A stretch of 64,000 nucleotides of DNA from Thioclava sediminum (GCF_002020355.1 NZ_MPZV01000002.1:248001-312000); one strand, 5' to 3'; numbered from the stretch's first letter, positions 36,500-46,505 are shown. A program made the numbers and translations. Notes: generated by a model from the letters alone, not told the origin.

Positions 36500-37936
36500 A
36501 TGTCCAGTTTCGCCAAAATGCACCAGTCCAATCTGAACGCCTCTCTTTTCGGCCTGTCGCTTGATCGGCACTCCGGCGTGCCGCTGCACGCGCAGCTGAC
36601 GCAAGCGCTGCGCGAGATGCTGCGCGCCGATCCCGCCGCAGCCGGAGAGCGCCTGCCGCCAAGCCGCGCTCTGGCCGAGGAGCTGTCGGTCTCGCGCATG
36701 ACAGTGACCACCGCCTACGATCAGCTGATCGCCGAGGGCTATCTGAGCACCCGCCCCAGCGGCGGCACCTATGTGGCCGAGGACCTGCCCCATCTCGCAC
36801 CGCCCGCGCCGCGGGACGCCTCACATTCGCAGCCGCACGCGGCACAGACGTGGCTACCCTTTCAGCCCGGCCTGCCCGATCAGGCGCTGTTCCCGCACAG
36901 GCTCTGGGCGCGCCACCTCGAGAGGGCATGGCGCAACCCCGATCCCGCGCTTCTTGACCGGCCTGACCCGTTCGGCTGGCCCTCGCTGCGGCAGGCGATC
37001 CGCGACCACCTCGCGGCATGGCGCGGCCTCGACTGCGCGACCGAACAGGTGGTGATCACCGGCGGTGCGTGGGACGGGTTCGACCTGATCGCGCGGGCGG
37101 CGCTGCCCCCCGGCGCGCTGATGGCGACCGAAGATCCCGGCTGGGCGACGATGGGCCATGTGCTGGCCGCAAGCGGGATCACCGAGCGCCCGGTGCGCAT
37201 CGACGCCGAGGGGCTCGACCCCGCCGATCTGCCGCCCGAGACCCGCGCGGTCACCATCACCCCCTCGCGCCATTTCCCGACCGGGATCGCGATGCCGCTG
37301 ACGCGCAGGCTGGCACTGCTTGACTGGGCGCGCGAGCGCGATGCATTGATCGTCGAGGATGATTACGACAGCGAGTTCCGCTATCGCGGCCAGCCGCTGC
37401 CGGCGCTGGCGGGGCTCGATGGGTTGCAGCGCGTGATCTATATGGGCAGCTTCTCGAAACTGCTCAGCCCGGCGCTGCGGATCGGCTATCTCGTGCTGCC
37501 CGAGCGGCTGGTGACCCCGATGCGAACGGCGATTGCGACGACCGGATCGCGGGTCTCGATGGTTCCGCAACCAGCGCTGGCGAGCTTCATGGCGAGCGGC
37601 GAATTCGCGACCCATCTGCGGCGGATGCGGCGCCATTACGCGAAGCGCCAGCGTTACCTGCTGAGCGAACTGGCGGGGCTGGAGGACTATCTCCAGCTTC
37701 AGCCCGACCCGTCGGGAATGCATCTCTGCGCAGGCCTCGGCCCGGCCCTCGCCCCCTTCGGCGACCGTGCGATATCCGAACGTGCAAAGGCAGAAGGTCT
37801 CACGCTGCGGGCGCTATCGTCCCACGCCCGCCTGCCCGGCGCGCCACAGGGACTTCTGTTGGGTTATGCCGCCTTCGACGAACGGGCGCTAAGCACCGCC
37901 GCAAACACGCTGCGCACCCTGCTAAAGACGCTTTAG
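36500..37936 (+). CDS. MocR/PdxR-family regulator (GntR HTH plus aminotransferase domain)
   Basis: A 478-aa chimeric regulator. The N-terminal GntR winged HTH is VPLHAQLTQALREMLRADPA, LPPSRALAEELSVSRMTVTT. A fold-type I aminotransferase domain follows with ITGGAWDGFDLIARAAL, EDDYDSEFRYRGQPLPALAG and the PLP lysine in YMGSFSKLLSPALRIGY. PLP normally acts as the effector. It is divergent from the FMN split-barrel gene, which it probably regulates. Its stop overlaps hypE by 4 bp. Confidence 0.88.
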   Translation: MSSFAKMHQSNLNASLFGLSLDRHSGVPLHAQLTQALREMLRADPAAAGERLPPSRALAEELSVSRMTVTTAYDQLIAEGYLSTRPSGGTYVAEDLPHLAPPAPRDASHSQPHAAQTWLPFQPGLPDQALFPHRLWARHLERAWRNPDPALLDRPDPFGWPSLRQAIRDHLAAWRGLDCATEQVVITGGAWDGFDLIARAALPPGALMATEDPGWATMGHVLAASGITERPVRIDAEGLDPADLPPETRAVTITPSRHFPTGIAMPLTRRLALLDWARERDALIVEDDYDSEFRYRGQPLPALAGLDGLQRVIYMGSFSKLLSPALRIGYLVLPERLVTPMRTAIATTGSRVSMVPQPALASFMASGEFATHLRRMRRHYAKRQRYLLSELAGLEDYLQLQPDPSGMHLCAGLGPALAPFGDRAISERAKAEGLTLRALSSHARLPGAPQGLLLGYAAFDERALSTAANTLRTLLKTL

Positions 37937-38952
37937 CAGATACGCGGCAACTGCTCGCCCACCAGCATATCGACGATGCGCTGACCTCCGAACGCCGTCG
38001 TCATTCGCACCTGCTTATGCCCCCCGACCGCACGGCCCACGATCACTGCACCGGACCCTTCGGGGCGCGCGCGCATCGCGGCCAGCGCCGCCTCGGCCTC
38101 GGCCTCGGGCACGAAGACCACGAGCCGCCCCTCATTGGCCAGATACAAAGGATCGAGCCCGAGGATCTCGCACATCCCCACGACCTCGGTGCGCAGCGGC
38201 AACGCATCCTCCTCAATCTCGATCCCGCAACCCGCAGCCTCCGCAATTTCGTTAAGCGCCGAGGCCAACCCGCCCCGCGTCAGATCGCGTGCGGCTTTCG
38301 CGCCCGGTGCCACCGCCAGCACATCCGCCATCAGATGCCCCAGAGCGGCGCAATCGCTCTCGATCGCGCTCGACAGCGCCAGATCGCCGCGCGCGGCAAG
38401 GATCGTCGCGCCATGATCGCCCAGCACCCCGTTCACGATCGCCACATCGCCGGGCGCGACCAGTCCTGCGGCCATCTCGACCCCACCGGGGATCACGCCG
38501 ACGCCCGCCGTGGTGACGAACACCCCGTCACAGGCCCCGCGCCCGACCACCTTGGTATCGCCGGTGACGATCTTCACGCCCGCCGCCTCCGCCTCGCGCG
38601 CCATCGTCGCCACGATCCGGCGCAGAAGCGCGATCTCGGTGCCTTCCTCGATGATAAAGGCCGCCGAGAGCCAGAGCGGTGTCGCGCCGCCCACAGCCAG
38701 ATCGTTCACCGTGCCGCAAACCGCGATCTTGCCGATATCGCCGCCCGGAAACTCGATCGGCGTGACGACATAGCTATCGGTCGTAAAGGCCAGCCGCGCG
38801 CCGGGCTCGGCCAGCGCCTCGGCCTGCAAACGCGCCTGATCTTCCATGCCGGGCGGCGCGAAGACCGAAGTGAACACCTCCTCGATCAGATCCCGCATCG
38901 CCTTGCCGCCGCCGCCATGGGCCAGCGTCACCCGCTCGTCGCGCAAAGCCAT
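37933..38952 (-). CDS. hypE: Hydrogenase maturation protein HypE
   Basis: A 339-aa AIR-synthase-like enzyme that accepts a carbamoyl group from HypF on its C-terminal Cys and dehydrates it to thiocyanate, the source of the Fe-CN ligands. The C-terminus is the conserved PRIC. Other motifs are VTLAHGGGGKAMRDLI, FTTDSYVVTPIEFPGGDIG, GDTKVVGRG and ARDLTRGGLASALNEIA. The ATG at 38952 (MALRDERVT) is preferred over 38997. The upstream leader comes from the dispersed repeat. It is the last gene of the hup/hyp cluster. Confidence 0.96.
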   Translation of the reverse strand: MALRDERVTLAHGGGGKAMRDLIEEVFTSVFAPPGMEDQARLQAEALAEPGARLAFTTDSYVVTPIEFPGGDIGKIAVCGTVNDLAVGGATPLWLSAAFIIEEGTEIALLRRIVATMAREAEAAGVKIVTGDTKVVGRGACDGVFVTTAGVGVIPGGVEMAAGLVAPGDVAIVNGVLGDHGATILAARGDLALSSAIESDCAALGHLMADVLAVAPGAKAARDLTRGGLASALNEIAEAAGCGIEIEEDALPLRTEVVGMCEILGLDPLYLANEGRLVVFVPEAEAEAALAAMRARPEGSGAVIVGRAVGGHKQVRMTTAFGGQRIVDMLVGEQLPRIC

Positions 38953-38960
38953 TCTACCTA

Positions 38961-39062
38961 CCTTCGCCTTGGTCCAAATATCCCGGGGGAGCGGCAAAGC
39001 CGCGGGGGCGGAGCCCCTTCTTCCCTAACCTTTTCTCGCCCTCCGGCGACGGGGGCAGCGCC
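38961..39062 (-). repeat. Dispersed intergenic repeat between hypD and hypE, copy 2
   Basis: On the minus strand it reads GGGGGCGCTGCCCCC, a GC hairpin, GGGGCTCCGCCCCCGCGG and then CCCCCGGGATATTTGGACCAAGGCGAAGG in successive blocks, and ends 8 bp before the hypE ATG. It shares both the GGGGCTCnGCCCC palindrome and the GGGATATTT..CCAAG core with the copy before hypF. It supplies the purine-rich leader of hypE. Confidence 0.65.
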
Positions 39063-39065
39063 CCC

Positions 39066-40208
39066 TTACTCCGCCGGCTCGACAGCGCGCGCGCCGCCAT
39101 ATTGCCAATAGGCCGCACAGGCCCCTTCGGAGCTGACCATCAGTGCGCCAAGCGGCATTTCCGGCGTGCAGCCGCGCCCGAATTGCGGACAGTCCACCGG
39201 CTTCATCCGCCCCGTCATCACCTGCCCGCAGGCGCAACCCTCGGCCTCTTCGACCTCGCGCCGACCGGTGGCATAGCCAATGCCGAACTTCTCCTCGGCG
39301 TCATAGGCTTCGTATTGCGCACGGATGCGCAGCCCCGACTTGTCGATCTCGCCCAGACCGCGCCACTCGAAGGACGGCCGCGTCTCGTAGACATCGTCGA
39401 TCGCGGCAAGGCTCACCGGATTGCCATGCTCGGGCACGACGCGGGCATATTGGTTCTCGACCTCGGCGCGGCCCTCCGCGATCTGGCGCAGCACCATCAG
39501 TACTGATTGCAGCAAGTCGAGCGGTTCGAAGCCTGCCACCGCGATGGGCTTGCCGTAATCCTGCGCGATGAAATCGTAAGGATGGATGCCGATCACCATC
39601 GAGACATGACCGGGCCCAATGAAGCCATCAAGGCACATATGCGGATCATCCAGCAGCGCCTTGATCGGCTCGGGCACGGTGATGTGATTGCAGAACACAC
39701 TGAAATTGCCTAAGCCCTCGCGCGCGGCCTGCTGGATCGCAAGCGCCGTGGAGGGGGTCGTGGTCTCGAACCCCAAGCCGAAGAACACCACTTCGCGCTC
39801 GGGGTTACGGCGCGCCAGTTCCAGCGCGTCGAGCGGCGAATAGACCATGCGGATATCCGCGCCATCGGCCTTCGCCTGCAGCAGCGATTTCTTCGTGCCC
39901 GGCACGCGCATCGCATCGCCGAAAGTGGTGAAGATCACGCCCTCCCGCTCGGCGATCTCGATACATTCATCGACGCGGGCACGCGGCAGCACGCAGACCG
40001 GGCAGCCGGGGCCGTGGATGAACTCGATGCCCTCATGGACCAGCTTGTCGAGACCGTAGCGGAAGATCGAATGGGTATGCCCGCCGCAGACCTCCATGAT
40101 GTGAACGGGCTTGTCCTTCGTCGCGCCGATCTGATCGGCCACCTTCGCGATCTCGGCCAGCAGCACCTTGGCGGCTTTCGGATCGCGGAATTCGGATGCG
40201 AATTTCAT
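39066..40208 (-). CDS. hypD: Hydrogenase maturation protein HypD
   Basis: A 380-aa iron-sulfur scaffold that, with HypC, carries the Fe(CN)2CO group. It has EVCGGHTHSIFRYG, GPGCPVCVLP, GLGFETTTP, GFIGPGHVSMVIG and the C-terminal Cys-rich GCACGQVMTGRMKPVDCPQFGRGCTP in segments. The ATG at 40208 has GGGGAG 8 nt upstream. It follows hypC by 5 bp. Confidence 0.96.
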   Translation of the reverse strand: MKFASEFRDPKAAKVLLAEIAKVADQIGATKDKPVHIMEVCGGHTHSIFRYGLDKLVHEGIEFIHGPGCPVCVLPRARVDECIEIAEREGVIFTTFGDAMRVPGTKKSLLQAKADGADIRMVYSPLDALELARRNPEREVVFFGLGFETTTPSTALAIQQAAREGLGNFSVFCNHITVPEPIKALLDDPHMCLDGFIGPGHVSMVIGIHPYDFIAQDYGKPIAVAGFEPLDLLQSVLMVLRQIAEGRAEVENQYARVVPEHGNPVSLAAIDDVYETRPSFEWRGLGEIDKSGLRIRAQYEAYDAEEKFGIGYATGRREVEEAEGCACGQVMTGRMKPVDCPQFGRGCTPEMPLGALMVSSEGACAAYWQYGGARAVEPAE

Positions 40209-40213
40209 CTGTC

Positions 40214-40501
40214 TCACTCCCCTGCCAGCGCGGCATCGCCCGCGGCCATCTGTTCCAGAGCCTCTTGCGCCTCGCCAAGATCGCGCAGCGCCTCGAGCGT
40301 TTTTTCGGCCTCGTCCTCGTCAACCAGGCTCATCGCGAAACCGACATGGATCAGCGCCCATTGGCCCACGAGTCCCTCGAGCGCGCCCTCGGCCACGCAG
40401 GCCACGTTCACCTCGCGGCGCACGCCCGACACTTCGGCCATCGCCATCTGGCGCGTCTCATCGGTGATCGCCACGATCTGGCCCGGAATACCCAAACACA
40501 T
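40214..40501 (-). CDS. hypC: Hydrogenase maturation chaperone HypC
   Basis: A 95-aa HypC/HybG/HupF-family chaperone starting [12 protein letters not shown], where Cys2 binds Fe(CN)2CO. The core ends at YxxVHVGFAMS-like ALIHVGFAMSLVDEDEA. It delivers the cofactor from HypD to the large subunit precursor. It begins within the hupR stop codon, so it is translationally coupled. Confidence 0.95.
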   Translation of the reverse strand: MCLGIPGQIVAITDETRQMAMAEVSGVRREVNVACVAEGALEGLVGQWALIHVGFAMSLVDEDEAEKTLEALRDLGEAQEALEQMAAGDAALAGE

Positions 40502-41976
40502 CAGTCACTCTCCTCCTCAGCGGCCACCGACGGGTCGGCGATGCCGTAACGATCCAGTTTCGCCCGCAGGCCCACGCGCGACAGGCCCAGCTCGGCCGCA
40601 GCCCGGCTCTTATTCCAGCGGTTGCGGGTGAGCGTCTCGCGCAGGATGCGCATCTCCATCAGCTCGATCCGGTCCTTGAGCGTGCCCTCAGCGGTCATCA
40701 CATCCTCGGCGGCGCGGTCGGCGCCCTCATCCGACGGATCGGCCTGCAGGATGTGACGCGAGATCAGCTCGGCGCCCAGCACATTGTCCTGCGCGAAGAT
40801 CAGCATCCGCGTGACCTCGTTGGTCAGTTCGCGCAGATTGCCCGGCCAGTCGTAATTCTCCAGAAATTCCAGCGCGGCCGCCTCGAAGCCCATCACCGGC
40901 TTGCCGTGGCTCGTCGCGATCTCGGAGAGGATCGCCTGCGCCAGCATCGCCACGTCGCCGCGCCGCGCGCGCAGCGGCGGGATCGCGATCTCGCCAAGGC
41001 TCAGCGCATAGTAAAGATCGGTGCGGAACCGCCCCTCGGCCACGCCTGCGCGCAGGTCGCCCGACGCGCCCGCGATCAGTCGCAGATTGGTCGAGACCGC
41101 CTCCTGCCCGCCGACCGGCGTCACGACCCCGTCGCGCAGCATCCGGTGCAGCGCGAGTTGCAATGCCGGGCTCGCGCCCTCGATCCCCGCCAGATAGAGC
41201 GTGCCGCGATCGGCTTTCTGCGCCAGCCCGATCTTGGCCACGCCACCGGGCAGCACACCGCGCTTGGCGCCGAACAGCTCGACCATCGCGAGATCTTCCG
41301 GCATGCCGGAAATGTTCAATTCGTAGAACGGCTTCTCCGAGCGCAGCGAGCCGTAATGCATCGCGCGGGCCATCTGCGTCTTGCCCGTGCCCGGCTCACC
41401 CGTCATCAGCACCGGCACGTCGAAGCTGGCATATTGCCGCGCGAGAGTGACCGCCGCGTTCATCGCGGAATTGGGCGCGCGCAGGATCGTCTCGAACCCC
41501 ATCCCCTCGCGCAAGGACCGGCGCCGCTTCTCGACCCGCGTCTCAGTGGTCGAGTTGAGGAACCGCATCTCCAGCGTCAGCCGCTCGTTCTCACGCGACA
41601 GCTGGAACATCCGCGCGGCATTGCGGGCCACCGCCAGAAGCTGCTCGGGATGCCAGGGTTTGGCGATAAACTGGTGAATGCCCGCATCGTTGATCGCGGC
41701 CACCATCGACGCGCTGTCGGTATAGCCGGTGATCACGACCCGCACCGTTTCCGGCCAGCGCTCGCGCACTTCGGTGAGGAAATCGACCCCCGAGCGGCCG
41801 GGCATGCGCTGATCGCAGAAGATCACCTGCACCCATTCCTCTTCGAGCACCGACATCGCCTCTTCAGCCCCCGGCGCGGTGAGGATCTCGAACTCGTCCT
41901 CGAGCGCCATTTTCATCGCCTGAAGCGAATGGGGCTCGTCATCGACGAGGAGGATGGCCGGGGTCGAGCCGGTCAT
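40501..41976 (-). CDS. hupR: NtrC-type response regulator HupR
   Basis: A 491-aa regulator of hupSLC. The receiver domain has acidic pocket VDDE, phospho-acceptor Asp55 in FCDQRMPG and Lys in IAKPW. The central AAA+ domain has Walker A GEPGTGKT. Where sigma-54 activators carry GAFTGA, it has [10 protein letters not shown]. The C-terminal Fis-type HTH is [20 protein letters not shown]. Loss of GAFTGA agrees with R. capsulatus HupR, which works with sigma-70 polymerase. The start at 41976 is overlapped by hypB. Confidence 0.95.
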   Translation of the reverse strand: MTGSTPAILLVDDEPHSLQAMKMALEDEFEILTAPGAEEAMSVLEEEWVQVIFCDQRMPGRSGVDFLTEVRERWPETVRVVITGYTDSASMVAAINDAGIHQFIAKPWHPEQLLAVARNAARMFQLSRENERLTLEMRFLNSTTETRVEKRRRSLREGMGFETILRAPNSAMNAAVTLARQYASFDVPVLMTGEPGTGKTQMARAMHYGSLRSEKPFYELNISGMPEDLAMVELFGAKRGVLPGGVAKIGLAQKADRGTLYLAGIEGASPALQLALHRMLRDGVVTPVGGQEAVSTNLRLIAGASGDLRAGVAEGRFRTDLYYALSLGEIAIPPLRARRGDVAMLAQAILSEIATSHGKPVMGFEAAALEFLENYDWPGNLRELTNEVTRMLIFAQDNVLGAELISRHILQADPSDEGADRAAEDVMTAEGTLKDRIELMEMRILRETLTRNRWNKSRAAAELGLSRVGLRAKLDRYGIADPSVAAEEESD

Positions 41977-42872
41977 GACGCGGCCTTCCGGTCGAGCCCG
42001 CGCTTGAGCCAATCGAGCCACGCCTGCATCCCCTCGCCCGTGCGGGCCGAGACGCGCAGCACCTCGATCTCCGGGTTCACGCGCTTGATATTCGCCTCGT
42101 AGAGGTCGAGATCGACATCGCAATAGGGCGCGAGATCGGTCTTGTTGAGGATCGCAAGACCGGCGGCGGCGAACATATCCGGGTATTTCAGAGGTTTGTC
42201 CTCACCCTCGGTGACCGACAGGATCGCGACCTTCGCGTCCTCGCCCAGATCGAAGGCGGCGGGGCAGACGAGGTTACCGACATTCTCGATGAACAGCAGC
42301 GACCCTTCGGGCAGCGCGAGCCGGTCCAGCGCGGTTTCCACCATGCGCCCGTCGAGGTGACAGCCCTTGCCGGTGTTCACCTGAATGGCCTTCGCGCCTG
42401 TCGCGCGAATGCGGTCGGCGTCATTGGTCGTCTGCTGGTCGCCCTCGATCACCGCGAGCGGCGCATCGCCCAGCATCTCGATCGTGCGGCACAGAAGCGT
42501 GGTCTTGCCCGAGCCGGGAGAGGAGACGAGGTTGGTCGCGAAGATACCCTTCTGCGCCAGTCGCACCCGGTTCTTCCCGGCGAAATCATTGTTTTTCGAC
42601 AGGATATCGGTCTCGATCTCGATCAGACGTTCCTGGCTCATACCCGGCACTTCGGTGCCTGCCGCCCCAAGGCCGATATGGATATCGCCGTGGTCGTGGT
42701 GGTGGGCGTGATCGTGAGAATGATGACCCTGCGCGGGTGCAGGCGGCGCCGGGGCCGCTTGCGCGAGCACCGCCAGAGGCGCCGCTTTCGGCGCAGCCTG
42801 ACCGCTCTTTTCCAGATGGGCGCGGAACTGATCTTCCACGCTATGTCCGCTGCATCCGCACACCGTGCACAT
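41973..42872 (-). CDS. hypB: Hydrogenase nickel incorporation GTPase HypB
   Basis: A 299-aa SIMIBI GTPase that inserts Ni with HypA. The N-terminal high-affinity Ni motif is MCTVCGCSG. It is followed by a His-rich Ni-storage stretch ([16 protein letters not shown], about residues 50-65). The G domain has P-loop [24 protein letters not shown] and NKTD. It starts at 42872 overlapping the hypA stop by one base. Confidence 0.96.
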   Translation of the reverse strand: MCTVCGCSGHSVEDQFRAHLEKSGQAAPKAAPLAVLAQAAPAPPAPAQGHHSHDHAHHHDHGDIHIGLGAAGTEVPGMSQERLIEIETDILSKNNDFAGKNRVRLAQKGIFATNLVSSPGSGKTTLLCRTIEMLGDAPLAVIEGDQQTTNDADRIRATGAKAIQVNTGKGCHLDGRMVETALDRLALPEGSLLFIENVGNLVCPAAFDLGEDAKVAILSVTEGEDKPLKYPDMFAAAGLAILNKTDLAPYCDVDLDLYEANIKRVNPEIEVLRVSARTGEGMQAWLDWLKRGLDRKAAS

Positions 42873-43213
42873 CAGAGCACCTCCATATCCTTGATCCGCA
42901 TCTCCTCGCCGCCCTGCGCCAGCAATTTGCCGCCGCCGCAGTTCGGGCAAGGGTCCAGTCGATGTTCGATTTCCACGCTCTCCGCGCAATCATAGCAGAG
43001 CGCTTTGCCGGGGATGTCGATAATCTGCAATTCCGCACCTTCCGCGGGCGAGCCGCGCATCACCACGTCGAAGGCGAATTCCAGCGCGTGTTTCTCGACG
43101 CCTGCGAAGCGCCCGATTTCGAGCCGCAGCGTGGTCACGCGCGAAAAGCTGTTGGCCTTGGCCGCATCCTCGATCACGCCGCGGATGCCTTCGGCGATCG
43201 ACATCTCATGCAT
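42872..43213 (-). CDS. hypA: Hydrogenase nickel incorporation protein HypA
   Basis: A 113-aa nickel metallochaperone. The N-terminal [10 protein letters not shown] gives the His2 Ni site. The zinc site is CYDCAES and CPNCGGGK. It partners HypB. It overlaps hupK by 8 bp. Confidence 0.95.
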   Translation of the reverse strand: MHEMSIAEGIRGVIEDAAKANSFSRVTTLRLEIGRFAGVEKHALEFAFDVVMRGSPAEGAELQIIDIPGKALCYDCAESVEIEHRLDPCPNCGGGKLLAQGGEEMRIKDMEVL

Positions 43214-44090
43214 CGGCGACCTCCCGCATCAGAACTGGCACGCAGGGATCGAGTATGTCCACAACCAAGCTTGCCAAAGACGCTTTCTCTGCGGGCAGGG
43301 TCTCCAAGCTGCGCTGCAACATCCCACCCGGCACGGTCAGATGGTCGGTCGGCGTGATCCGCGTGAGCGCGCTCACACGACCGCCATTCAATCTGACCTG
43401 CAAGGTATAAGCGCCCCGCGCCGCCGCGACCGAGGCCACGCCCGGCGCGATCCGGCGCGCGGGCGGCGCATCGAAGCACATCCGATCCAGATCGACCACG
43501 CGCCCCAGCGCCCTCCAGAGCGGTCCGCGGCCGTAGCGCGCTTCGGCCTGACGCATCAGATCCGCGTCGCGCACCCGACCGGCAGCGGAATTCTCCTGCG
43601 GCACCATCGACAAAGGCTGCGACAGGTCGGGCAGATCGGCCACCGCTTCGCCCGGCGCGAAGCGCTCCGCGATCGCGGCCAGAAGCGGACTGATCCCCGC
43701 ACCGGAACTCAGCCAGTCCGCCAGCCGCGCGGGCCGCGCACCGCCCCAGATCCAGCGCTGCAGCGCCGCGCCGCCCTTCGACCAATCCGCGGGCAGCGGC
43801 ATCGGGTCGTGTTCAATCAGCGCGGGCCAGCGCAGGCATAGCTTGGAGAGATGGTCGCGCAAAATCTCGCGCCGCGGGTCGCATCCGGCGGTCTCCAGCC
43901 CCGTCGCCAACCGCACCGCGAGGCCCTGCGCCATGCCGCACAGGTTGAACAGGCGCGGCATCAGTTCCGCGACCTCTTCGGGGGTCTTGCCCAGCATCAT
44001 CGCCTCAACCGGGCTCGGCACGGGCAGCGCAAGCACCGCCTTCAGCCGAGCGCCGTCGCGCGCGATGGTTATGCCGAGCGTCTGGGTCAT
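43206..44090 (-). CDS. hupK: Hydrogenase expression/formation protein HupK
   Basis: A 294-aa protein related to the NiFe large subunit and thought to act as a scaffold for Fe-cofactor assembly in oxygen. The N-terminal half has [18 protein letters not shown]. The C-terminal DPCVPVLM keeps the first Cys of the DPCxxC motif but lacks the second, so it cannot bind the full NiFe site. It overlaps hupJ by 4 bp. Confidence 0.88.
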   Translation of the reverse strand: MTQTLGITIARDGARLKAVLALPVPSPVEAMMLGKTPEEVAELMPRLFNLCGMAQGLAVRLATGLETAGCDPRREILRDHLSKLCLRWPALIEHDPMPLPADWSKGGAALQRWIWGGARPARLADWLSSGAGISPLLAAIAERFAPGEAVADLPDLSQPLSMVPQENSAAGRVRDADLMRQAEARYGRGPLWRALGRVVDLDRMCFDAPPARRIAPGVASVAAARGAYTLQVRLNGGRVSALTRITPTDHLTVPGGMLQRSLETLPAEKASLASLVVDILDPCVPVLMREVADA

Positions 44091-44926
44091 TCCGCGTCAT
44101 CCGCCTCGTCGCGCGGCGCATCCTCGGCCAGACCGGCCGAGATCAGCTTGCGCCGGGTCGGTTGCGCCATCTCCTCGACGCGCGCATCTTCCGCCGCCTG
44201 CGCAGCCTCGGCCTCCTCGACCGCGGCAAGTTCGGCCTCGCGACCGGCGCGGATTTCGGATTTGCGATCCGTCTCGGCGCGGTTCTCGTCCTTGAACAGC
44301 TCCGTCATGATCGCGCGGGCGACATCGGTCGCCTGCATCTGCGTCTGGAAATCGCCCATCGGCGAGAAAAGCGAACACGCCTTGTAGCCGCCGCCCATCT
44401 CGCGGACGTTATGGATGAACTCGTACGTGCCGGACGGGAAATCGATGTTTTCCTTGGCGCCGGGGACCAGCGCCGACCAGTCCTCGCCCTCGCGTGGCAA
44501 CATGATCAGGTTCATGAACCACGGGCTGACAAGCACACCGAGCCCGCGCCCCTCGTGCGAGACGAACCCCACCGGCTCGACCGAGAGCGCCTTGTTCACC
44601 AAGGGCACGTCGCGCATTTTCGAATGCCAGACCTCGCGGAAATCGGCCGTGAGCTTGGCCACCTGCTCCTCGATCCGACGCGCCTCCAGCATCGCGGGCG
44701 CGCCCGGATCGGTCTGCACCATGAACTGCTCTTTCGGCGCGTCGCAATTGGGGCAATGCCAGTCCTCGGGCAGCATCGAGAACGGCGTGCCGGGCAGGAC
44801 CTGGCGGAAATCGTCGCCCTCCGCGGGATCGTAGGGCGTCCAGCAGATCTTGCATTCCATGATTGCCTGATCGGAAATCCGGTCATTGGCGCCCATGTAG
44901 CTTCCCTCGAACCCCGCAACGCTCAT
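44087..44926 (-). CDS. hupJ: HupJ: rubredoxin fused to a HybE-family hydrogenase chaperone
   Basis: A 279-aa fusion. Residues of about 20-70 are a rubredoxin with CKICWTPYDP and CPNCDAPK (four Fe ligands). From about 75 on is a HybE-family [NiFe] assembly chaperone domain (EPVGFVSHEGRGLGVLVSPW, FMNLIMLP, SPMGDFQTQMQATDVARAIM). A charged, Ala/Glu-rich tail of about 60 residues ends EADDAE. In rhizobia the two parts are separate (HupI and HupJ). The start at 44926 overlaps hupH by 4 bp. Confidence 0.9.
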   Translation of the reverse strand: MSVAGFEGSYMGANDRISDQAIMECKICWTPYDPAEGDDFRQVLPGTPFSMLPEDWHCPNCDAPKEQFMVQTDPGAPAMLEARRIEEQVAKLTADFREVWHSKMRDVPLVNKALSVEPVGFVSHEGRGLGVLVSPWFMNLIMLPREGEDWSALVPGAKENIDFPSGTYEFIHNVREMGGGYKACSLFSPMGDFQTQMQATDVARAIMTELFKDENRAETDRKSEIRAGREAELAAVEEAEAAQAAEDARVEEMAQPTRRKLISAGLAEDAPRDEADDAE

Positions 44927-45753
44927 CGGATCGCCTCCAGCACTTCGACGATCCGCTCGGCGGAGTCGACGAGATCCTCTTTCGCGGCGATCGCCACCTC
45001 GGGCATCGTGGTGACCTCGAACGTGTCGAGGATCAGCGTGTCCATCGAGTTGAAGAACTGCACACGCCACACATGGGGCAGCGCGGTCGCGGTGACGCGG
45101 CAATTGCCGTAGCCACGCGACAGGATCGTCACCGCGCCTTCGCCCGCCGCCGCATCGAGCCAGACAAGGTCTTCCTCGGTATGGGGCAGCAGGGTCAGGT
45201 TCACCACATGCGGCTCGCCGCCCATGAAGCTGCCCGATTTATCCTCCAGTTCGGCCATCAGCGCCGGCGCGTTCACGACACCCGGACCGCGCGGATGGGT
45301 CTTGCCTTCGGCCTTGCGGAACGGCTCGAAGGCGCGGCTCAGCGCCGCCGAGGGGACCGGACCGACCTCGATCTTGTCGACGCCAGAACCTGCGATCATC
45401 CAGACGCCCGCGAAGACCGACTCCTGCACCGCCAGCGCCGGGATACCGCGGATCTTCATCGCGACCTCGCCCTGCCCCATCGTCTCTGCGATGAGCGCGC
45501 GGTTCTCGGCGTCGAGATGGCTCAGATCGAAACTCGCCATGCCGCCTTGCGCCGCCGCCTCGCAGGCCTTCGCTACATCGGCCAGCGTCTTGAGCGCGGG
45601 CGTGACGCTGGACGGGTCGTCGATGTCAGGCATATGCGCCGAATAGGTGCGCATACCCGAAGGGAGCTGCATGTATTCGAGTTGCGCATCTTCGTCTTCG
45701 GGTTGCGAGCCGGGACCGAAGCCCATGGGCGGAAGGTGGAAATTGGAAACCAT
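44923..45753 (-). CDS. hupH: Hydrogenase expression/formation protein HupH
   Basis: A 276-aa HyaF/HupH-family accessory protein for small-subunit (HupS) maturation under oxygen. It begins with a Pro/Gly-rich MVSNFHLPPMGFGPGSQPEDED and has GGEPHVVNLTLLPHTEEDLVWLD and the family C-terminal motif LSRGYGNCRVTATALPHVWRVQFFNSMDTL in segments. It lies 4 bp after hupG. Confidence 0.92.
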   Translation of the reverse strand: MVSNFHLPPMGFGPGSQPEDEDAQLEYMQLPSGMRTYSAHMPDIDDPSSVTPALKTLADVAKACEAAAQGGMASFDLSHLDAENRALIAETMGQGEVAMKIRGIPALAVQESVFAGVWMIAGSGVDKIEVGPVPSAALSRAFEPFRKAEGKTHPRGPGVVNAPALMAELEDKSGSFMGGEPHVVNLTLLPHTEEDLVWLDAAAGEGAVTILSRGYGNCRVTATALPHVWRVQFFNSMDTLILDTFEVTTMPEVAIAAKEDLVDSAERIVEVLEAIR

Positions 45754-45757
45754 CGTC

Positions 45758-46174
45758 TCAGCCTTTCGCGGTCAGGATATGGGAGGTGCGGGCGACGTAA
45801 TCGTCCCAGTCGCGGATCTTCTCGATCGCGCCGAGATACTCGCCCTCGCGGTAGAACAGGAAACCGGGGGCTTTCAGCGCGCGGGTCTGCTGGCGCAGTT
45901 CGGTCTCGATCGCATCGCCCACCACCGCGCAGTCGAAAGCGTGCTGGAAGGCCATGCGGATTTCCGGCAGCACAACGGCGGCGTCGGGGGTCTCGAGGTT
46001 GCGCTTGGCGTCGCCCGGAATGAACAGGCAATGCGCCCCGGGACGCGCGGTGAACTCGGCCACATCGGACATGTTCGCCAGAAGCGGATAGCCCATCTCG
46101 TCGATCAGGCGGGTTACCAGCGGGTGCATCGCGCCCGAGGGCTGGGCAGTATCGGGCATTGCGAAATCGTGCAT
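45758..46174 (-). CDS. hupG: Hydrogenase expression/formation protein HupG (HyaE family)
   Basis: A 138-aa thioredoxin-fold chaperone of the HyaE/HupG family, which shields Tat substrates such as HupS before export. It has HCLFIPGDAKRNLETPDAAV, VLPEIRMAFQ and FYREGEYLGAIEKIRDWDDY. The redox CxxC of true thioredoxins is absent, as expected. GAGGAGAGACAC precedes the ATG. Confidence 0.9.
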   Translation of the reverse strand: MHDFAMPDTAQPSGAMHPLVTRLIDEMGYPLLANMSDVAEFTARPGAHCLFIPGDAKRNLETPDAAVVLPEIRMAFQHAFDCAVVGDAIETELRQQTRALKAPGFLFYREGEYLGAIEKIRDWDDYVARTSHILTAKG

Positions 46175-46184
46175 GTGTCTCTCC

Positions 46185-46505
46185 TCAGGCAGTCGTTTTG
46201 CCGGCATCGCGCGCGGCTTGCAGATGGGGCGGCAGTTGCGGCTCGCGAGCGTCGAGATCGGCGAAAGCATCGCCGAGATCGCCGCCCTGCATCAGGGCCC
46301 GCAGCCCGCCAAGCGCGGCCGCGATCTTAGTCGCCTCGTCCTCGGTGATCACCTCGCGAGAAGCCCCGAGAAAGGCGAGAAGCCAGTCGCCGGGCTTGGC
46401 GTCGGGCGTCAGCGACAGGTCGATGATGCCGGGCTGCCCCTCTTCGAGAACCTCGCCGCGGATACCATCAACCGCCACCAGTTGAACCGGGATTCCGACG
46501 CACAT
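46185..46505 (-). CDS. hupF: HypC-like hydrogenase chaperone HupF
   Basis: A 106-aa HypC paralogue dedicated to the uptake hydrogenase. The N-terminal [14 protein letters not shown] has Cys2. A C-terminal extension of about 30 residues beyond the HypC core is typical of HupF, which protects the large subunit at higher oxygen. It overlaps the hupD stop by one base. Confidence 0.92.
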   Translation of the reverse strand: MCVGIPVQLVAVDGIRGEVLEEGQPGIIDLSLTPDAKPGDWLLAFLGASREVITEDEATKIAAALGGLRALMQGGDLGDAFADLDAREPQLPPHLQAARDAGKTTA

